64,000 nucleotides of DNA from Dryomyza anilis (taxonomy: Eukaryota; Arthropoda; Insecta; Diptera; Dryomyzidae), in assembly GCA_951804985.1 (NCBI GenBank), contig OX638131.1, positions 4,216,001 through 4,280,000 of the forward strand. Direction: 5' to 3'. Under the pieces are notes generated by a model. The model did no database searches. It was given only the letters and a program-made list of their open reading frames with translations, and was not told the origin of the DNA. Shown here piece by piece: positions 11,909 to 23,465 of the stretch (position 1 is the first letter of the stretch; each line of letters starts with the position of its first letter). The position numbers and the translations under genes were made by a program.

Positions 11909-13127
11909 ATATCATCACTATCATGCCAAAGGGGCGAATGTGCAATTTTTGACATTTGCGTTTTTTTACATTTTCGAAAGTAGTTTTTCCTAAAGTATAC
12001 TGTGCTAAAATCGCGTGTCGTTTTGTTGGTTATATCTAGCCACAAAAGTCAAAACCAAAAGGGCGAATTTGAAAAATTGAAAATCTTGTCATGCCAAAAG
12101 GGCGAATCTTTCCTTTTTCGCCATAACTATTTATTGGTACAATATAAAATAGTAGTGTGAAGGCATTTATTATTTGTTTTTAAAGCACCTATCGATCTGC
12201 ATCATTAATTAAAAATATTTTGTCAAACATTAATTTGCTATTTGTTATTTGCAGGAAAAAATGTTTGGCAAAATAAATAATGATGCAGTTCGATAGGTGC
12301 TTTAAAAACAAACAATAAATGCCTTCACACTACTATTTTATCTCGTACCAATAAATAGTTATGGCGAAAAAGGAAAGATTCGCCCTTTTGGCATGACAAG
12401 ATTTTCATTTTTTCCAATTTTTGTTATTTGCAAGAAACTATTTTAAGTAATGATGCAGATCGATAGGTGCTTTAAAAACAAACAATAAATGCCTTTACAC
12501 TACTATTTTATCTCGTACCAAAATAGTTATGGCGAAAAAGGAAAGATTCGCCCTTTTGGCATGACAAGATTTTCAATTTTTCGAATTTTTGTTATTTGCA
12601 AGAAAATATTTTTAATTAATGATGCAGTTCGATAGGTGCTTTAAAAACAAACAATAAATGCCTTCACACTACTATTTTATCTCGTACCAATAAATAGTTA
12701 TGGCGAAAAAGGAAAGATTCGCCCTTTTGGCATGACAAGATTTTCAATTTTTCGAATTTTTGTTATTTGCAAGAAAATATTTTTAATTAATGATGCAGAT
12801 CGATAGGTGCTTTAAAAACAAACAAAAAATTCCTTAACCTCACTATTTTATATTGAGCTAATAAAAAGTTATAGCATAAAAAACAAAAATATTTGCGTTT
12901 TGGTCAGGATATAGCCTCACAAAATTCGTATTTATAATTCAGTAAATTGTCCAAATCCAATGATATTTTATATACGTTAAAATAATTCATGAATGAACCA
13001 AAATAATAGAAAAAATTGAAATAAAGCTAAATTTTTCTAATTTTTAAAGCACTTCAAACTTTAAAATTTGATTTCCCAACATTTTTAAAAATCCACATTC
13101 GCCCCTTTGGCATGACAGTGACGATAT
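11909..13127. mobile_element. Foldback element FB1, copy 1, with tandemly amplified arm
   Basis: The termini are inverted: ATATCATCACTATCATGCC at the left, and a right end whose complement is ATATCGTCACTGTCATGCC, each followed by AAAGGGGCGAATGTG. Inside, a second inverted pair (CATGCCAAAAGGGCGAATC...) folds around about 12230. The right inner arm is then repeated head-to-tail, with TGATGCAG blocks at 12281, 12451, 12620 and 12791, a period of about 170 bp. No transposase is present. Related copies lie at 19600-20137 and 56994-58511. A target duplication could not be fixed. Confidence 0.8.
12281..12840 (+). repeat. ~170-bp tandem repeat inside FB1 copy 1
   Basis: Three full units and a partial one share TCGATAGGTGCTTTAAAAAC, AATGCCTTCACACTACTATT and TTCGCCCTTTTGGCATGAC. 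Units are nearly identical except for a few substitutions and a short deletion in the second (ACCAAAATAG versus ACCAATAAATAG). This suggests recent unequal exchange or slippage of one arm. Confidence 0.85.
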
Positions 13128-13254
13128 CACAGTTAAAATTTTATCATTTGTTTTTGTCTGCTTAATTGTTAATAACTCAATTAAATTAGTTTCAAATTGC
13201 TTTTTGGATTTTCCATGAGTACACTCATATAAGAGTTTCCCAATAATAAGCAAA

Positions 13255-14345
13255 ATGTTTCTTTATAATAAATAAAATGTTAATTTATATTGAGGTAAAT
13301 GTTTCTTTATAATAAGAAAGGTCTTTAATTACAATAAGGAAAATATTTTCATATAATAAGAAACATGTTCCACATATTAAGAAAATATTTAAAATACGTA
13401 TCTCATAATACTAAAAATGTTTCCTTGTAATAAGAAAATGTTTCTTTATATTATGAAAAACGTTTCCTTATAATAAATAAAATATAATAAAATATAAATA
13501 ATAAAGAAATTATATAATAAAAAAATAATTGCCTTATAATAAGGAAAAATATTTCCTTATAATAAGAAAAAGGTTTTCATATAATGATTCCTTATGGTAA
13601 AGAAAATGTTTTCCATGCATGTGGAAAATGTTTCCTAATTATAGGGAAAATGTTTCCTTATATTTAGACAAATCAGTCTTTATAATAAAAATAGTTTTTC
13701 CTTATAATAAGGATAATGTTTCCTTATAATAAGAAACATATTTTTCATATAACACGAAAAATGTTTCCGTATTTTTAGTAAAATGTTTTCTCATAATTTG
13801 AATAGTTAACATTATTATAAGTAAAAAGTCTCCTTATAATACGAAAGATACTTCCTCGTTATAAGGAAATATTTCTTTATATTAAGGAATATGTTTCTTT
13901 ATGTTATAGAAAATCTTTTCATATAATAAGAAAAAGGTTTCTTCATATTTATTGATGTTGACAATTTCCATTAAAGTGGAAAATATTTAATACTTATTTG
14001 GATAATATTTCCTAAATATTTGGATAATATTTCTTTATATTTAGCCAAATTATTTTTTTATATTAAGAATAGTTTTTCCTTCTAATAAGGAGAATATTTT
14101 CTATATTATATGGAAAAAAATATTTCGTTATAATAAGAAAAATGACTCCTTAAACTTTTTTTTATAATAAGAAAAACGTTTTCATATAATACGAAAAATG
14201 TGTTCTTAGAAGGAGGAAAATATTTCCATATAAAAAGGAAAATTTGTTCATATAGTAAAAAAATGTTTTTCTATTTCGAGGCAAAATTTCTATATAAATA
14301 ACAAGGAAAATGCTTTCCTATAATAAGAAAAATGTTTCCTTATAA
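13255..14345. repeat. Diverged ~22-bp tandem array (TTCCTTATAATAAG core)
   Basis: Several dozen irregular copies of a unit containing AATGTTTCC and TTATAATAAGAAA. Phase drifts through small indels. The TTATAATAAG core is itself nearly self-complementary. From 14346 to 15011 the sequence is non-repetitive and probably intronic to the gene whose exon starts at 15012. Confidence 0.75.
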
Positions 14346-15011
14346 CAAGGAACTTTTGAATTAAAAATCGCGTATTTTCGACTCGTTCTTCGGACAGAAA
14401 TCTGCCATTGTCTGATTCAAATCTTTCGAAATCTTGTTTCAAAAATGCCTTGGTCATGTTCAAATTTCCGATCGAAATCGTATTCAAATCCGAACTCAAT
14501 CCGAGCATTTTTTTATAATACCAAATAAACCATTCAAATTCTGTGATGAACATCGAATTCAATTTTATTTTTTTATGAAATTTGTGAATATGAAAATTTT
14601 TAATTTTTCTTGTCTTTAATTTTTATTTAAATTATGACTAAATGTCGACGTGGTTGCATCGACGCCATTTGCCCCACAAAAACGCAATTCGACTCACGGA
14701 CGACACACATACGACATGAATATTGTTGCATGCAACAACATTAGCATAAATTGCTGCTGAAATTTGCATAATCTGCGGTAAGAGTCCTTAGCAGGACGAC
14801 AACCACAAGACAACCGGAATAAATCTAAACCTCATACCGTACACTCCAAAAATAAAACCCAAAATATATTTGGTATGCAACGCACGTAGATCGGCATGAG
14901 TAGCAGTTATGGGGTCGGCGAAGCACTATGTGATGCGCATTTTAAGCAGTTGTATGGAATTCAATGGATCCACGAAATATTTTTTTAGTTTTATTTTTGG
15001 GTTTCACTTAC

Positions 15012-16081
15012 CGGCTGCGCTGGTATCTCCTCGAGCACCTTTGGCTCACATTTTGCATCTGCGTCTATTGCGTTGGCAGCTGCTGCTCCTGAGGATGTTG
15101 CTGCGGTTGTTGTCGTCGTCGCTGCTGCCACTACCAACGTTGATGCCAACGTCGATACAACGCCAGCCGTTGGCTCGATGTCATCGAAGGACTCGGGTGG
15201 CGCTGGTGCAGCGCGTTGGCGATGCCGATGTTGTTGCGCATTTTTATAAATCTGCAGCAGCTGTTGCTCGTTGCTGTTGCTATGACTATTGCTGTTGCTT
15301 GGCACAATTGTATTGTTGCTGCTGCTGTCGTCCTGCTCCAGTCCATCAATGACAGCAGCTGCCGCCTCGTCCATCAGCGTCAATTCTAAAGCAGCTTGAG
15401 TGATTGTTGCTGAGTTTGCTGTTGTCGTTGCTGCGACGCGCAAACTGTCAGCAGCAATAGTAGCAGCTGCTGCTACTTTTGTTGTTGTAGTTGTCGTTGC
15501 CATGTGCGTTGGGTTTGTTGCTGTTGTAGCAGCAGCTGTTGGCTCCATAAGTAAAACGCTAAACAAAAATGTGGCAAAAAGCCAGGAAAATGTTTTTGTT
15601 CTTGTTGTTGTTGCTAGTGCTAATATTGTTGTTGCTGTTGACAAAATGTTGCTGGCAGCGGCGGGTGATTTAAATTTTGTTATTGCTGTTTTCGAGCAGC
15701 TTTTGTTGGGCAACATTTTAGTTGTTGCTGCCGCCGATAAGCAGCTGCTGTGCGTTGGTTGCTGTGTTTGTTTTTGTATTTGTTGTTGCTTTTGGCCACA
15801 TTGTTGTTGTTGTTTCGGTGCATTTTGTTGTTGGTGGTTTCTATTATCTGTTAGTATGTGTTGTTGTTGTATTAGTGTTTGTTGCCGTTGCTGCTTCTGT
15901 TGCTGCTGCCACTGACATTTCCATCTGTGGGGTGGTTGTTGTTGCTGCTTTTGCTTTAAGGATACTGACACGCTGAGGCCCATATCAACGTTTGTTGTTG
16001 CTGCTGCAATTGTTGGCCTCACTAATTTAGTCTGACGTTTTTTTTCTTTGTCGATTTTAGGCTGTGTCTTCACATTAACAT
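15012..16081 (-). CDS. Exon of an unidentified host gene: Gln- and Ala/Thr-rich protein with one hydrophobic segment
   Basis: A long open frame on the minus strand reads through this interval. Its lower end is a strong splice donor, CAGCCG|GTAAGTG (exon end 15012), falling exactly between codons (phase 0); read-through adds only six residues before a stop at 14991. Its upper end has a good acceptor, TTTCCTCATCTCATTGCAG, placing the exon start at 16081. There is no in-frame ATG near that end: the frame passes through GTG at 16073. Translation therefore starts either in an upstream exon or at an internal Met (codons at 15981-15983 or about 15716). Counting from the GTG as residue 1, the protein has poly-Gln runs (about 42-105), a hydrophobic segment (161-177, TFSWLFATFLFSVLLME) that could be a signal peptide or anchor, then Ala/Thr-rich, Ser/Asn-rich and acidic stretches, ending CEPKVLEEIPAQP. 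I do not recognise the family. The other exons were not found. Confidence 0.65.
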
Positions 16082-16104
16082 CTGCAATGAGATGAGGAAA
16101 CTAA
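16082..16104 (-). promoter_or_regulatory. Predicted splice acceptor (3' splice site)
   Basis: On the minus strand a pyrimidine-rich run TTTCCTCATCTCATTGCAG directly precedes the long frame, with the AG at 16083-16082. It includes a CTCAT that could serve as a branch point. It is the only good acceptor near the start of the frame. Confidence 0.5.
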
Positions 16105-16119
16105 ATTTTATTTAAAATT

Positions 16120-17600
16120 GAAATAATTGAGAAAAAAAATTGTTCAAAATTTTTATAGAAATTTCATAAAAAGTTAAAATTTTCATAGAATTTTAAAAGT
16201 TTAATAAAAAAAAAACAAAAAATTCAAAGAAAATAAACTATTTCATAGAAAATCAAAAAATTCATCGAAAAATAAAAATTCATAGGAAATCAAAAACATT
16301 CATAGAAAATTAAAAAAATTCATAGAAAATCAAAAATTTCATAGAAAATCTAAAATTTCATGGAAAATCAAAATATTGTCAAAAAAATCATAGAAAATCA
16401 AAAAAAATCATAGAAAAATCACAAAAAATCTATTTTTTTTTGAAAATCTAAAAATTCATAGAAAATGATAAAAATCATAGAAAATCAAAAAATTCATCGA
16501 AAAATAAAAATTCATAGAAAATCATAGCAAATCAAATAAATCATAGAAAATCAAAAATCTCATAGAAAATCAAAAAATTTATAAAAAATAAAAAATTCAT
16601 AGAAAATCAAAAAATTCATAGAAAATCAAAAATTCATAAAAAATCAAAAATCTCATAGAAAATCAAAAATTTATAGAAAATCAAAAAATTCATAGAACAT
16701 TAAAAAAATTCATAGAAAATCAAAAATTTCATAGAAAATCTAAAATTTCATGGAAAATCAAAATATTGTCAAAAAAATCATAGAAAATCAAAAAAATCAT
16801 AGAAAAATCACAGAAAATCTATTTTTTTTTTTTAAATCAAAAAATTCATAGAAAATAACAAAAATCATAGAAAATCAAAAAATTCATAGAAAATCAAAAA
16901 TTCATAAAAAATCAAAAATCTCACAGAAAATCAAAAATTTATAGAAACTCAAAAAATTCATAGAACATTAAAAAAATTCATTGAAAATCAAAAATTTCAT
17001 AGAAAATCTAAAATTTCATGGAAAATCAAAATATTGTCAAAAAAATCATAGAAAATCAATAAAAATCATGGAAAAATCACAGAAAATCTATTTTTTTTTT
17101 TGAAAATCAAAAAATTCATAGAAAATAACAAAAATCATAGAAAATCAAAAAATTCATCGAAAAATAAAAATTCATAGAAATCATAGCAAATAAAAAAATA
17201 TAAAAATCAAAAATCTCATAGAAAATCAAAAAATTTATAAAAAATCAAAAAATTCATAAAAAATCATAGAAAATCAAAAATTCATAAAAAATCAAAAATC
17301 TCATAGAAAATCAAAAATTTCATAGAAAATCAAAAATTTCATGGAAAATCAAAATATTGTCAAAAAATTCATAGAAAATCTAAATTTTAATAGAAAATCA
17401 AAAAATTCATAGAAAATAAAAATTTTCATAGAAAATTATAGTATTGGTAGAATACAAAAATTCATAGAAAATCCAAAAAAAATCAAAAAAATTTATAGAA
17501 AAACATAAATTTCATAGATAATCAAAAAATTAATAGAAAATGTAATATATATAAGAAAATCCAAAATTGCATAAAAAAAATCTATAATTTCAATTCGAAA
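16120..17600. repeat. ~19-bp tandem array (CATAGAAAATCAAAAATTT type)
   Basis: A long array of variants of CATAGAAAATCAAAAATTT. A higher-order block carrying TCATGGAAAATC, AAAATATTGTC and a T-run (CTATTTTTTTTT) recurs at about 16360, 16745, 17020 and partly 17340, at spacings of 280-390 bp. It starts only about 40 bp from the splice acceptor at 16082, so it probably lies in an intron of the same gene. Confidence 0.85.
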
Positions 17601-18130
17601 ACTCCATAGAATATCAAAAAAAATTCAGCTTCCGCCAATTTTGTCAAATTTTTTAATTCCGTGTAAGATTTTTCTAACAGAAAAGATTTTTTTATTTCCA
17701 CACAGATTTTATTTTTATTTTTATAGCAACATTTTAGTACAATTTTTAAATTACTACGAAATTTAATTATTATATCCCAATACAAATGTGATGAATTTTA
17801 ATATTGTTCGTTTGTTTTTGAATTGATTTATAAAGTTATGCATGTATGATTTAAACAGCACTTTTAATCGCATCCAAAGCTGCCATAATCACTATGAATT
17901 TACCGCACATTTTGTGTGGGTCTCTGAGCCAACCACAAATGCGGTGGATCAAGCGCCGCGCAGCGTCATCATTTCGCCGCCCAAATAATTGCAACATAGC
18001 TGAAGTGCGGTAGTCATTTAATAATTATTTCATGGCGTAAGGGCGCTGCTCATTTTCCGAAGCTTTCCGACGAAACATTTCGACGCAATGGATAACCGCA
18101 ATTGGTGCAGGCGATGAGCGATGCATTTAG
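17601..18130. other. Non-repetitive stretch with a GC-richer core
   Basis: The core 17900-18130 is relatively rich in G+C (GCGCCGCGCAGCG). It has no convincing reading frame and may be conserved non-coding DNA. Confidence 0.35.
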
Positions 18131-18134
18131 TTAA

Positions 18135-18308
18135 CCCTTTAAGGCCCATTGTGCCCAAATTAGGACACCAATACTTATTTCATATTTCTGCTTTATTAAA
18201 AAGGAGACTGTATCAAATGGGAAGGTATTCATCTGTTATATAATATATTTTTTTATATTTTGAATAATGTATAGTTCACATCATTGTCTTCTTTAAAGCG
18301 TAAATGGG
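18135..18308. mobile_element. piggyBac-like MITE candidate
   Basis: A 174-bp segment is bounded by TTAA on both sides (18131-18134 and 18309-18312), with inverted ends CCCTTTAAGGCCC (left) and CCCATTTACGCTTTAAAG (complement of right end). TTAA targets and CCC(A/T)TT starts fit piggyBac-type elements. The inverted match is imperfect, so a chance arrangement is possible. From 18313 to 19120 I see nothing identifiable. Confidence 0.45.
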
Positions 18309-19599
18309 TTAACCACACATTTAATATTTAATATTAATTAAAATTTGAAAATAATCGCATTTAAAAATCATATAAAAAATAAATAAACTTTTGAATTATT
18401 ATAAAAGGAGACACCATTGCATATGCCAACGCAAAAAATAAAGAAATTTGCAAGAATTTCTTGACAATTTTCACTTCATTCGTGGTGGCAGCCCCCGTGG
18501 GTCTCACAGGATAACGTCAGTCAGTCAACGCAGTCATGAAAGAGTTGACTTTGCACAATGACTCAAACAAAAAAAACGACAATGTCATGGCAACGACAAT
18601 GACAACATGAGAAATAAGAAATGTCTGCGAATGAGTGAAGGTTTTAAATTGCTACATAAGGAAAATTGTCAACGTCGCGAAATCTTGCAGCTTTATAAAT
18701 AATGCATTTATTGAAATATGAAGACAATGCAAATTTTAAATATATTTTTTTTTTAATTAGATGCATAATATACATATTTTCCGACTGCTCCCAATTCTCC
18801 GAAATGTTTTTTTCTTTTATTTCCCTGAAGGGTTTTCTTCGTCAAAATGATTGTTTTTTCTGCTCGTCATTTATAAAATCTTTTCTTGTGATTTTATTTA
18901 TTTTAGTTTTTTCATTTTTAAAATTGTCAAATGTCTTCGCATGTTTTACTGGCAGCCAACTTGTTCTACTTAATCTACAACATTTTTCTGCTTTTTTGTA
19001 AATTGCATTCAGCTGTCAAACTCAGGGGTTTCTATAGTCTCCATAAAGAAATATATATTTGACTACAGTAAGCTATGATTATTTAAAAGACAGCACAAAT
19101 GAATGTGAATATATGTTTAGAGCATAAAAAAAGGGAAGTCAAAGCAGAAAAGAACAGAAAAAAGCAGATTGCAGAAAGCAGATACAATTAAATTTGAAAT
19201 AAAAATGAGAAAAAGAAATAAAAAAGGAAGAAGTACAAAAATATAACAACAAAACTAAGAAAATGACAGAAAAGGGCTGAAAAAAAGAAGAAAAAGCTGA
19301 TAATACAGAATTTTTCTAAAAAGCCTAAAAAGAAAGAGTACTTAGAATGTACGAAAAACACAAAAATTAAAAAAAAGTAATAATAATATGTTTTTCCTTA
19401 TTCAATTTACAGGAACAAAAAATAAGAAAAATCTGAAAAATGACGAAAATTAGAAAAAATAAAAAGGAGAAAATATTAAAAAATCAGCAAAAATGTGAAA
19501 TAACTGATTTTTTAATTAAATTGTGATAACACAAATAAAATCAGAATGTTTAGAATAAATGAAGCAAATCGCAGAAATGTCTTAAATAACAGAAAAAAC

Positions 19600-20137
19600 G
19601 AATAAAGCAGTCAATTATTATAAAGTGAATATAATATCTTTAGATTAGGACAACCTACTGAATTATAAATACGGATTTTGTGAGGCTGTATCCTGATCAA
19701 AACGCAAATATTTTTGTTTTTTATGATATAACTTTTTATTAGCGCAAGATAAAATAGTAATGTAGAGGCATTAATTGTTTGTTTTTAAAGCACATATCGA
19801 TCTGCATCATTAATGGCAAACATTAAAATGCCATTTGTTATTTGCAGGAAAAAATGTTTGTTTTGAAAAAAAAATAATAAATGCCTTTACACCACTATTT
19901 TATCTTATACCAATAAAAAGTTATGGCGAAAAAACGAAAAGATTCGCCCTTTTGGCATGACAAGATTTTCAATTTTTCAAATTCGCCCTTTTGGTTTTGT
20001 CTTTTGTGGCTAGAAATACCCAACAAAATGACACGCGATTTTGGCACAGCATACTTGAGGATAAACTACATTCAAAAATGTAAAAAAAAAATGTCAAAAA
20101 TTTCACATTCGCCCCTTTGGCATGATAGTGACGATAT
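19600..20137. mobile_element. Foldback element FB1, copy 2 (reverse orientation, one end decayed)
   Basis: The right end CACATTCGCCCCTTTGGCAT...GTGACGATAT matches FB1 termini. The interior (ATTCGCCCTTTTGGCATGAC, GATCTGCATCATTAAT, GGCTGTATCCTGATCAAAAC) is the reverse complement of copy 1 without its amplified units. The left end fades into diverged sequence, so 19600 is approximate. Confidence 0.7.
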
Positions 20138-20221
20138 ATTTAACGGAAAAAGGGAGAAAAACAAAAAAAAAAGTAATAACCCTCAGTCGTATTTTTTTTT
20201 CTTTTTGAATATCTAGAAGAT

Positions 20222-20398
20222 ATTATCTACTAGGATCCACAGCACTCAGAAAGACTATATCCATTGTACTGTGAAATATATTTCCTACGATTTTGTGGTT
20301 AATATAACCACGAGCGCGACGCCCATGCCCATGCCGGGATTCGAACCCGAGACCTTCAAAATGCAAGTCCAGCGCTACCTCTGGACTGCTGAGGCCAG
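20222..20398 (-). mobile_element. Second tRNA-derived SINE or tRNA-like fragment, family SB
   Basis: On the minus strand the head begins CTGGCCTCAGCAGTCC and contains a perfect B box GGTTCGAATCC (complement at 20337-20347), followed by non-tRNA sequence to about 20222. A full cloverleaf with intact acceptor pairing is not evident, so a functional tRNA is unlikely. No target duplication is seen. It differs clearly from family SA. Confidence 0.6.
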
Positions 20399-20713
20399 AA
20401 AAAGTAGTAAATGTAAAAAAAAAAACAGTATAGCTTAAAAAGGCAGAAAAGATGGAAATATACGACACAAACTACAAAAAAGCAGAAATAGTTACATACA
20501 TATTTAACATAAAAGGCAGAAAAGACAAAAAAATAAAAAAAATCAGAAATTAATGCTTTTCAGGTTTTTTATTTTTATAATTTTATATGTAAAAAAGGCA
20601 ACACTGCTATGTACATTAAAGTTGAAAAAAATATATTTAACTAAAAAGAAGCAGAAAAGTAAAAAAAATATATAAAAAGCAAATAAAAACCCCCAAAAAG
20701 TAGTAACTCAAAA

Positions 20714-21535
20714 AAAACGAGTTGGGAAAGTTAGGTCACATGGGTAAGTTCGGTCACATGGGGCGGATTTTTATAGTCGGTCGGGCCCGACTATAGAATA
20801 CCCTACATTAATATTAATGTGGGATATTTAATTGCATACCTTAATTTTAAAGATTTTAATTAAGTATGCTGAACCTCCCCACCCTCAGAATATTATTCAC
20901 ATATCAGAATTTATGTCTTATATCCCCATAAATTAAAAAATTTATATAAAAGTATAACAAACTAATAAAAAAAAAAAACAGAAACATGTAATTGGGCGGA
21001 CAACGTCTATATTTAAAATTTTGAAAAGCTAATAATTCATAGATTTGATTTTAATAATTTACGGATCAAATTTCCACTATGAAAACCCGGGAAAAAATGA
21101 AAAAAAAGTGGGCGGATCACGCCCATTTTTGGACCAAACATTTATAGGTGAATTCTAACAATACGTTTTTAATTTTATAACTATACCTTGAATACTTTTC
21201 GAGTTATTAGTTCCGAAAGAGTAATATAAAAGTGACTTGTATGGGAGGTGGGCGTGTCCGTTGACCAATTTGGCTCATTTTCCAACTCAGTTCCTACTTT
21301 TGGCTAAAATATATTGAGACGAAATTTCATCGCATTCTGATAAGTATTTCTCAAGTTATTCTGTATTCGGACAGCAAGACAGCAAGACGGACAGACGGAC
21401 ATGGCTAAACGGACTCGGGTAGTAATGCTGATCAAGAATATATATACTTTTCCATACCGGACACGCCTCCTAAGGGGCGTTACAATATATGCACAAAGTT
21501 AATATACCCTGTATCTCATAGGTGTAGGGTATAAA
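20714..21535 (+). repeat. Dispersed repeat family R1, copy B (~0.82 kb)
   Basis: Closely matches 541-1407 from CGAGTTGGGAAAGTTAGG to AGGTGTAGGGTATAAA, differing by scattered substitutions and a shorter GACA tract. It is inserted in the purine-rich tract, which resumes at 21536. Confidence 0.85.
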
Positions 21536-22345
21536 CAGAATAGCTTTAAAAAGCAAAAAAGGTAGAAATTTACGAACAAAATTCAAAAAAGCAGAAATAC
21601 CTACATAAAATCGGAAAAAAATATATTATATAAAAAATATAAATAATAACTGAAGAAGGAAAAAAAGCAACAACAAATATCTTAAGAGCAAAAAGTCTAT
21701 TTTATATCGGCAATTTTTAAAATGCTAAAAATAAAGTAGAAAAAAATGAAAAAAAGGCAAAAAAAACAGCGGTACAACTTGAAAAAATTAAAAAAATACA
21801 AATATTCAAAGAAGAAGAACTAAAAATCTAACTAAAGAAGGCAGAAGTATGCATAACAAACTATAAAAAACAGAAATAGCTACATCAATTTTTAAAAAAT
21901 TTAACTGAAAAAGGCTGAAAAAAGCGAACAAACATTTTTTAAAAATCCTAAAAAACTGGAGAATGTAGAAAAAAAAGTAAAAACTGTAAAATTATGCAAA
22001 AGAAAGCAGAATAACTTGAAAAAAAATATGAAAAAAATCAAAAACAACTAAAAAAATAAGTATAAAACAACAGATTCTAAAAATGACTACAAAACACAAA
22101 AAAACATAAAAATAAATATTTAAAACCAAAAAAAAAAAAAAAAAATATGAGAAAAAATAATTAAATGCAGAAAAATGTAAAATGTAGTAAAATGCAATAC
22201 AAACCATAATCAAAATCAGAAATACCTGCCAAACATTAAAAACAGCTGAAAAACATAAAAATACAAAAAAAGACTTAAAAATACAAAAAGTGCAGAGTAC
22301 CCTTAAAAACATTTGAAAATACAGAAAAATCAGTAAAAACTGCAT

Positions 22346-23465
22346 GTAATTGGGAAAACGAAATGTTTCTCTGCTGCTGATTGTTTTGGATAATCAATGT
22401 GTGCACCGTAAGATTTTTACGACGCAACCACTCATCGTTTAACCTCAACTCTTCGCAGTGTTTTAATCGGTCATTATTCAGTGACTATCACATACACAAC
22501 CTCTCTCATCTTCCGCACAAACTCTTTCTTCTCTCAAATAAACTCCTCTATAATAAACTTAAAACGTCGACCAATTCTGCCTAGTTCTTCAGCTACCCCC
22601 AAATTCCCTTCACCTTATTCCATAACCTAGTCTGTTCTTCATTTATTTTTTATTATGCATTTCGTAAAGTTTTCTTACCGCAATTTCCTGCAATCTGTCG
22701 AGTGCTTTTAAGTTGTGATTCCATTTGTTTTATTTATGATATTTATTTTTTATATATTTGTGCTTTTTTTATTGTTCTGAGTACCATAGTCCTTCTTTTA
22801 CTGTTTTCCCTACCAGAAAATGGTATTCAAAATGGCGTCGATTTCGCTTTTGATTCTCACTCTCTCCTCTCTCTGTCTCTGATGTTGTCCTTCAAAGCTT
22901 AGTCTATTTGTTTGTCTGTCTTGCTCATTGTTTGTCTATCCATCTATCTATCCAACTGTTTAAATGTCGGTCTCTCCGTTTGTCTGTTCTATTTTCCTCA
23001 TTTAATTTTGGTGTTTTCTTTGCAAAATGTTTCTTTTATAAATTTGCTCTGTATTTTCCTACCTCTTGTTTCTACCTCCTCATTCTTTCAGCTGTCTTTT
23101 CAAGATTCGTGTTGAACTTGTGTTCATTAATGTGATTACTTTATCATTTCGTGTTGGCCCCTACCTTCCCATAACCTTTCCGCACTAGGCATTCGCCCAC
23201 ATTTAAGCTCCCCACTTATTTCTGTTTCGATTGCGATTTTTCTTTGACAAGTCCTTGAACTTTAATTGCCTGGACTCCTTAATGAATGCGTAATTAACTG
23301 CTGGCTTGGCAATTGCTTTGAACCTTTTGAAGTTGGATTTTGCTTTTTTTCAAAGTTTTATATTTTCAAAAAATCTCATTTTCATTTTTTTTCTTCATAA
23401 TTATTACTACAATTTGCTGCATGAGTGACTTAATTATATAAAATAATTTTTAATGAAAAACAAAA
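22346..23465. other. Unannotated stretch, pyrimidine-rich in part
   Basis: Contains CT-rich and TGTCTGTC-like runs (22850-23000) and short frames without recognisable features. No gene or element is supported. Confidence 0.5.

Larger units (their letters stand above)
19125..22345. repeat. Purine-rich AAAAAGCAGAAA-type degenerate tract with three nested repeats
   Basis: Short AGCAGAAA/AAAAAG motifs recur on the plus strand from 19125 to 19600, 20140-20210, 20403-20713 and 21536-22345. The intervening parts are distinct insertions (FB1 copy 2, a tRNA-like SINE, and repeat R1 copy B). The T-rich complement creates long hydrophobic-looking minus-strand frames that are not genes. Confidence 0.65.

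Noticed and set aside
14909..15976. Plus-strand open frames rich in Val, Cys and Leu
   Set aside because: They lie antisense to the minus-strand Gln/Ala/Thr exon. GTT/GCT/GTC-rich complements of CAA/CAG/GCA codons naturally stay open, and only the minus strand has flanking splice sites.
20330..20398. tRNA gene on the minus strand
   Set aside because: The B box is perfect, but I could not pair an acceptor stem, and non-tRNA sequence continues past the 3' end.
21992..22345. Phe/Leu-rich 117-codon minus frame resembling a membrane protein
   Set aside because: It is the complement of the AAAAAGCAGAAA-type low-complexity tract; hydrophobicity follows from composition.
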